From assembly GCA_025782575.1 (NCBI GenBank), contig JALGYY010000041.1, forward strand, positions 44,293-108,292: a DNA stretch of 64,000 nucleotides, read 5' to 3'. Positions 61,035-64,000 of this stretch are shown here, piece by piece. This DNA comes from a bacterium. GTDB lineage: Bacteria; Orphanbacterota; Orphanbacteria; Orphanbacterales; Orphanbacteraceae. The position numbers were made by a program, and so were the translations under genes. Positions within the stretch are counted from its first letter, which is position 1. Each line of letters begins with the position of its first letter. The notes beneath the pieces were generated by a model. The model was not told where the DNA came from. It saw nothing but the letters and a program-made list of their open reading frames with translations, and did no database searches.

Positions 61035-61752
61035 TTGTTTCTTCTGCGAGTTCGCCCTTGCCCGTCCCGTACCCTGCGATCATGCCCGGCTTCATCCCAT
61101 TTACCTGCTCTGGATCAAAACAATGAGTAATGGCGAAGTAGTCCGGCCGATCGACATCCAGAAACTGACAGATCTCACCGGACACTTTAACCGGATCGTT
61201 CATCAGACGATCGAATGACAGGTCCAGCACCGATAGCCCGGACCACTTCAGAACGTCATAGCCGAACTGGCGCCACCGGAGCACATAATCGATCACATAG
61301 TCCCTCGATGCACACCGCCGAACCAGATCATCCGACCCGCTCCATACACGGAGAATCGACGAGACCTGGTCCCCCAGATTCCTGGTGAGATTGAGCACAC
61401 GGATGTCAAACTCCCGTTCCATCTGCTTCAGGAATGGAATCGTGAGGAACCACTGGGATTTTACAGCGGCGGGAAGACGCGATCCGAGAGTGCCGGCAAT
61501 GAGACTCCTGTATTCGGCCCCTGACGCAGCTCCGATTAGATCGACAGTCTCCATGCAGGGTGGAATGGCGATCTCCGGGTAGATTCCTTTGTACGTGTTC
61601 CTCAAGAACAATTGCTGCTCGGGCAGATCGAAACATCCTCGCGGATCATCGCCCGGATCAAAGCCCGCAATCCGGAGGAGTCCCATAAGGGCGGTTGCCC
61701 CGACACGGCCGACCGGATAGGCGACGACAGCCAGCTTTTCTTTGTGCTCCAT
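61027..61752 (-). CDS. Sulfotransferase-fold protein
   Basis: 241 residues. VVAYPVGRVGATALMGLLRIAGF near the start is in the position of the PAPS 5'-phosphosulfate loop, and IRVLNLTRNLGDQVSSILRVW matches the 3'-phosphate-binding Arg/Ser region of sulfotransferases. LDLSFDRLMNDPVKVSGEICQFLDVD is the helical segment found near the C-terminus in the family. The first loop is a divergent version (GRVGAT) of the usual RSGTT, so PAPS binding is not certain. It would add sulfate to a glycan or lipid. It is downstream of asnB on the minus strand. Confidence 0.7.
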   Translation of the reverse strand: MEHKEKLAVVAYPVGRVGATALMGLLRIAGFDPGDDPRGCFDLPEQQLFLRNTYKGIYPEIAIPPCMETVDLIGAASGAEYRSLIAGTLGSRLPAAVKSQWFLTIPFLKQMEREFDIRVLNLTRNLGDQVSSILRVWSGSDDLVRRCASRDYVIDYVLRWRQFGYDVLKWSGLSVLDLSFDRLMNDPVKVSGEICQFLDVDRPDYFAITHCFDPEQVNGMKPGMIAGYGTGKGELAEETIS

Positions 61753-61859
61753 TTAGCCTGCATTCCCCGATTGTGTGAATCGTTCTGAATTGACCTCTTC
61801 CATATGGGAATGATCGGCATGGGCGGGAGCTCACTTGATCCGACGCAAACGGCAGGAGA

Positions 61860-63782
61860 TCAGCCGGCGGCCTTCTCGAAAGCTTCGTGCATTTCGTCGG
61901 TGGATTTTCCCTCGATAAACATGCGGTACCAGATCTCGGCATTACAGAGGAGCCAGAGACGCTGACCATGATCGCGCCGGCCGGAAAGATGATCTTCCAG
62001 GAGTGACCGGATCCCCTCGGGCCGCAGTATCCCTTCCCGAACGAGGGATGAGTCCGTCAGCAACGCTCGATAGAGAAAGCGGAATTCGTCAGCCAGCAGA
62101 TAGGTGAGGGGCGAGGAGAAGCCTTGCTTGCCCCGATTCAGAACCTCAGCGGGAACGTAACGCTCCGCCAGCTTCTTCTCGATGTGCCGGAGCTTTTTTC
62201 CCCGTACTTTGAATGAGGGAGGCAGCCCGGCACAGAACTCGGCGAGTTTGTGATCGAGAAACGGCGAGCGGGCTTCCAGGCCGTGGGCCATGCTCATCCT
62301 GTCGAGAATCATAACCGGATGATCGGGCATACGCACCATGCTGTCCGAGTGAAGCATTCGATCGATGGGTTCTTTCGCATTCGCCCCGTCAAACTGTTCT
62401 TTGACCGCCACCTCCGGATCGAAATCCCTGACAGCCCGCCTGAACCGCCCGGTTAGGAGATCATTGCGATAGCTATCCGAGAAATAGAAATAACCGAGGC
62501 TTTTCGCGTAACGCTCAGCACCTTCATAGAATGAGAGACTGTGCATCCATTTCAGTTTGTGGGCGCGACTCCGATACCAGCCGCCGTCGGACTGAGCGCC
62601 AAGCAATGGGCCGAGAAGTCCCCGGCGCAGAAACCGGGGAATCGCGGCGTAGTACCCGACGTAGAGATTGCCGAAATAACGGTCGTAGCCACCGAAGAGC
62701 TCGTCGCCGCCGTCGCCGCCCAGAACGACCTTCACTTCCGACCGCGCCAGTTCGGCAATATGATAGAGACAGAGCGAGAGTGGATCGGACGGCTCGTCCA
62801 TATGACGAACGATCTCGGGAAGCGTACGCACCAGAGTCGGCTTGATTTCCTGCCTGAAAATCTCCGCTCCGCACCGCTTCGCCATGCGGGCGGCGTAAGG
62901 ATATTCGCTGTACTCGCCGTAGGGAACATCACCACTGAACGCCTTGATCGGCTCGTCCCGCATTCCGCTCATCATTGAAACGATCAGACTCGAGTCGATC
63001 CCACCGCTCAGGAATGCCCCGACCGGGACATCGCTCACCAGATGATATTTTACCGCAGCTTGAACTTCGTCGTCCAGACGGCCCAGAAGGTCATCGAACC
63101 CACCTGTCAGTTTCGGCTCGAACGAGAGCCGCCAGTAAGGCTCCACACGGATCTTGCCATTTTGGAATTCCAGATAGTGGCCGGGGGGAAGCTTTCGAAT
63201 CCTCCTGAACATCGACCGGGGAGGGGCGATAATCCTGAGGGTTAAGTATTCATAGAGCGCGTTCTCATCAAGCTCAGCCAGACCCGGGTCGAGCGCCAGC
63301 AGCGCCTTGATCTCGGAAGCGAACGCGAATCGGTTGCCGTCGTGCCAGTAGTAGAGCGGTTTCTGGCCGAAATGATCGCGCGCCAGTAACAGCTTCTTCT
63401 CGCGCCTGTCATAAATGCCGAATGCGAACATGCCCCTCAGTCGACTGAGAAGCTTCTCTCCCTCCTCCTCATACAGGTGAAGCAGCACTTCCGTGTCGCC
63501 TGCAGTCCGGAAGGAATATCGCCCTGCCAGCTCCGGCCTGAGTTCTTCATAGTTATAGATTTCGCCATTAAATGTAATCCAGACGGATTCGTCCTCGTTG
63601 CTCATCGGCTGCCGGCTCCCCTCGAGATCGATGATCGAGAGCCTCCGATGACCGAGGCCGACACCGTCGCCAAGCCAGACGCCCGAATCGTCCGGGCCCC
63701 GATGGGCAATTGCATCGATCATACGGGTGACGGCTTCTTCCGTTACCCCCTCTGGTTGGATCAAACCGGCGATTCCACACAT
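61860..63782 (-). CDS. asnB: Asparagine synthetase (glutamine-hydrolysing)
   Basis: 640 residues. The N-terminal class II glutaminase domain is intact: Cys2 nucleophile (MCGIAGLI), AIAHRGPDDSG, GLGHRRLSIIDL and FNGEIYNYEEL. The C-terminal ATP-PPi domain carries the PP-loop SGGIDSS at 259-265, VVLGGDGGDELFGGYDRYF, and the late MSMAHGLEARSPFLDHKL. It makes asparagine from aspartate, glutamine and ATP, or amidates another carboxyl in polysaccharide clusters, where such AsnB paralogs are frequent. It is divergent from whatever lies beyond the right edge, with a 107-nt gap to the sulfotransferase-like gene. Confidence 0.95.
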   Translation of the reverse strand: MCGIAGLIQPEGVTEEAVTRMIDAIAHRGPDDSGVWLGDGVGLGHRRLSIIDLEGSRQPMSNEDESVWITFNGEIYNYEELRPELAGRYSFRTAGDTEVLLHLYEEEGEKLLSRLRGMFAFGIYDRREKKLLLARDHFGQKPLYYWHDGNRFAFASEIKALLALDPGLAELDENALYEYLTLRIIAPPRSMFRRIRKLPPGHYLEFQNGKIRVEPYWRLSFEPKLTGGFDDLLGRLDDEVQAAVKYHLVSDVPVGAFLSGGIDSSLIVSMMSGMRDEPIKAFSGDVPYGEYSEYPYAARMAKRCGAEIFRQEIKPTLVRTLPEIVRHMDEPSDPLSLCLYHIAELARSEVKVVLGGDGGDELFGGYDRYFGNLYVGYYAAIPRFLRRGLLGPLLGAQSDGGWYRSRAHKLKWMHSLSFYEGAERYAKSLGYFYFSDSYRNDLLTGRFRRAVRDFDPEVAVKEQFDGANAKEPIDRMLHSDSMVRMPDHPVMILDRMSMAHGLEARSPFLDHKLAEFCAGLPPSFKVRGKKLRHIEKKLAERYVPAEVLNRGKQGFSSPLTYLLADEFRFLYRALLTDSSLVREGILRPEGIRSLLEDHLSGRRDHGQRLWLLCNAEIWYRMFIEGKSTDEMHEAFEKAAG

Positions 63783-63946
63783 GGCCTTCTATTGTCCTGA
63801 AATGAGCACGCCCCTCACCGGGGCCGTTTGAAACGATCGGGCCTCTCCGATTATCGGCGAATGATTGGCGCACTGCAAGAGATGGCGAACGGGCGACCCC
63901 GGCGTACACCGCTGATCTCCCCGACAGGATGCGCTACCTCCCCCCC

Positions 63947-64000
63947 CGCCAGACGGCCCTCATCCCGCTTCAGCCTGCCGGGGAGGAGGGCCGTCTGGCG
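63947..64000. repeat. 14-bp perfect inverted repeat at right edge
   Basis: CGCCAGACGGCCCT (63947-63960) is matched exactly by AGGGCCGTCTGGCG (63987-64000), with a 26-nt spacer. The right arm ends at the window's last base, so it may extend further. It lies 165 nt upstream of the asnB start. C-runs flank the left arm, and no T-run follows on the minus strand, so it is not a simple intrinsic terminator. It may be an operator, an RNA structure or the edge of a repeat element. The rest of the 63783-64000 gap shows nothing else. Confidence 0.6.

Overview
The window looks like chromosomal DNA from an uncultured Gram-negative bacterium of the FCB supergroup (Eisenbacteria- or Krumholzibacteriota-like); this lineage call is an inference. 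It rests on a moderately high G+C content, exported proteins ending in NPFxP-type FlgD-like/T9SS-like C-terminal domains (subtilase at 3676-5343, choice-of-anchor V protein at 5474-6376), outer-membrane beta-barrel and Tat-type signals, and frequent TTG/GTG starts in tightly overlapping operons. I saw no tRNA, rRNA, insertion sequence, prophage or CRISPR array.

Left part (1-24.8 kb): two translationally coupled glycosyltransferases (the first cut by the window edge), an exported SRPBCC protein, a VIT/CCC1-like metal transporter, and the subtilase/choice-of-anchor V pair. A minus-strand module follows: ECF sigma factor, zinc-finger anti-sigma-like protein, then a 957-residue TPR-CHAT protease, downstream of a sulfatase-fold membrane enzyme. 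Next come an arsR-arsM pair behind a doubled operator, an SPFH protein coupled to a ribbon-helix-helix protein, a ZU5 protein with a degenerate peptidase site, a DUF2779-kynU-kynB operon, an exported oligoendopeptidase F, a DUF1579 protein and an AI-2E-type permease.

Arsenic island (24.8-30 kb): a plus-strand operon encodes a small zinc-finger protein; an 832-residue fusion of PqqD-like, radical SAM/SPASM and ArsM-like methyltransferase domains; and the TIGR04282-, TVP38- and TIGR04283-type proteins known from arsenosugar loci. With the separate arsRM pair 11 kb away, this suggests arsenic methylation followed by conversion to an organoarsenical (arsenosugar-like) product. The fusion enzyme is my main candidate for something not well described.

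Middle (30-34 kb): HD-domain hydrolase, four-repeat propeller-like lipoprotein candidate, secreted protein, outer-membrane barrel, PhzF and DUF423 proteins.

Glycan regions (34-47 kb and 56.5-63.8 kb): a long plus-strand operon holds a methyltransferase, SDR epimerase, three GT4 glycosyltransferases, a GlpD-like dehydrogenase, GDP-mannose dehydratase, polysaccharide deacetylase, hexapeptide acyltransferase, FemAB/GNAT-like protein and a Gfo/Idh/MocA-SDR fusion. The second block has a flippase, carbamoyltransferase, GT4 transferase, sulfotransferase-like protein and asparagine synthetase. Between them lie a GMC oxidoreductase with a Tat partner, a TPR metallopeptidase, a polytopic membrane protein, and a heterodimeric ABC exporter whose leader carries a 15-codon ORF and an intrinsic terminator. 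Together these probably make, modify and export a surface polysaccharide or glycolipid. No clear polymerase, chain-length regulator or exosortase was seen.
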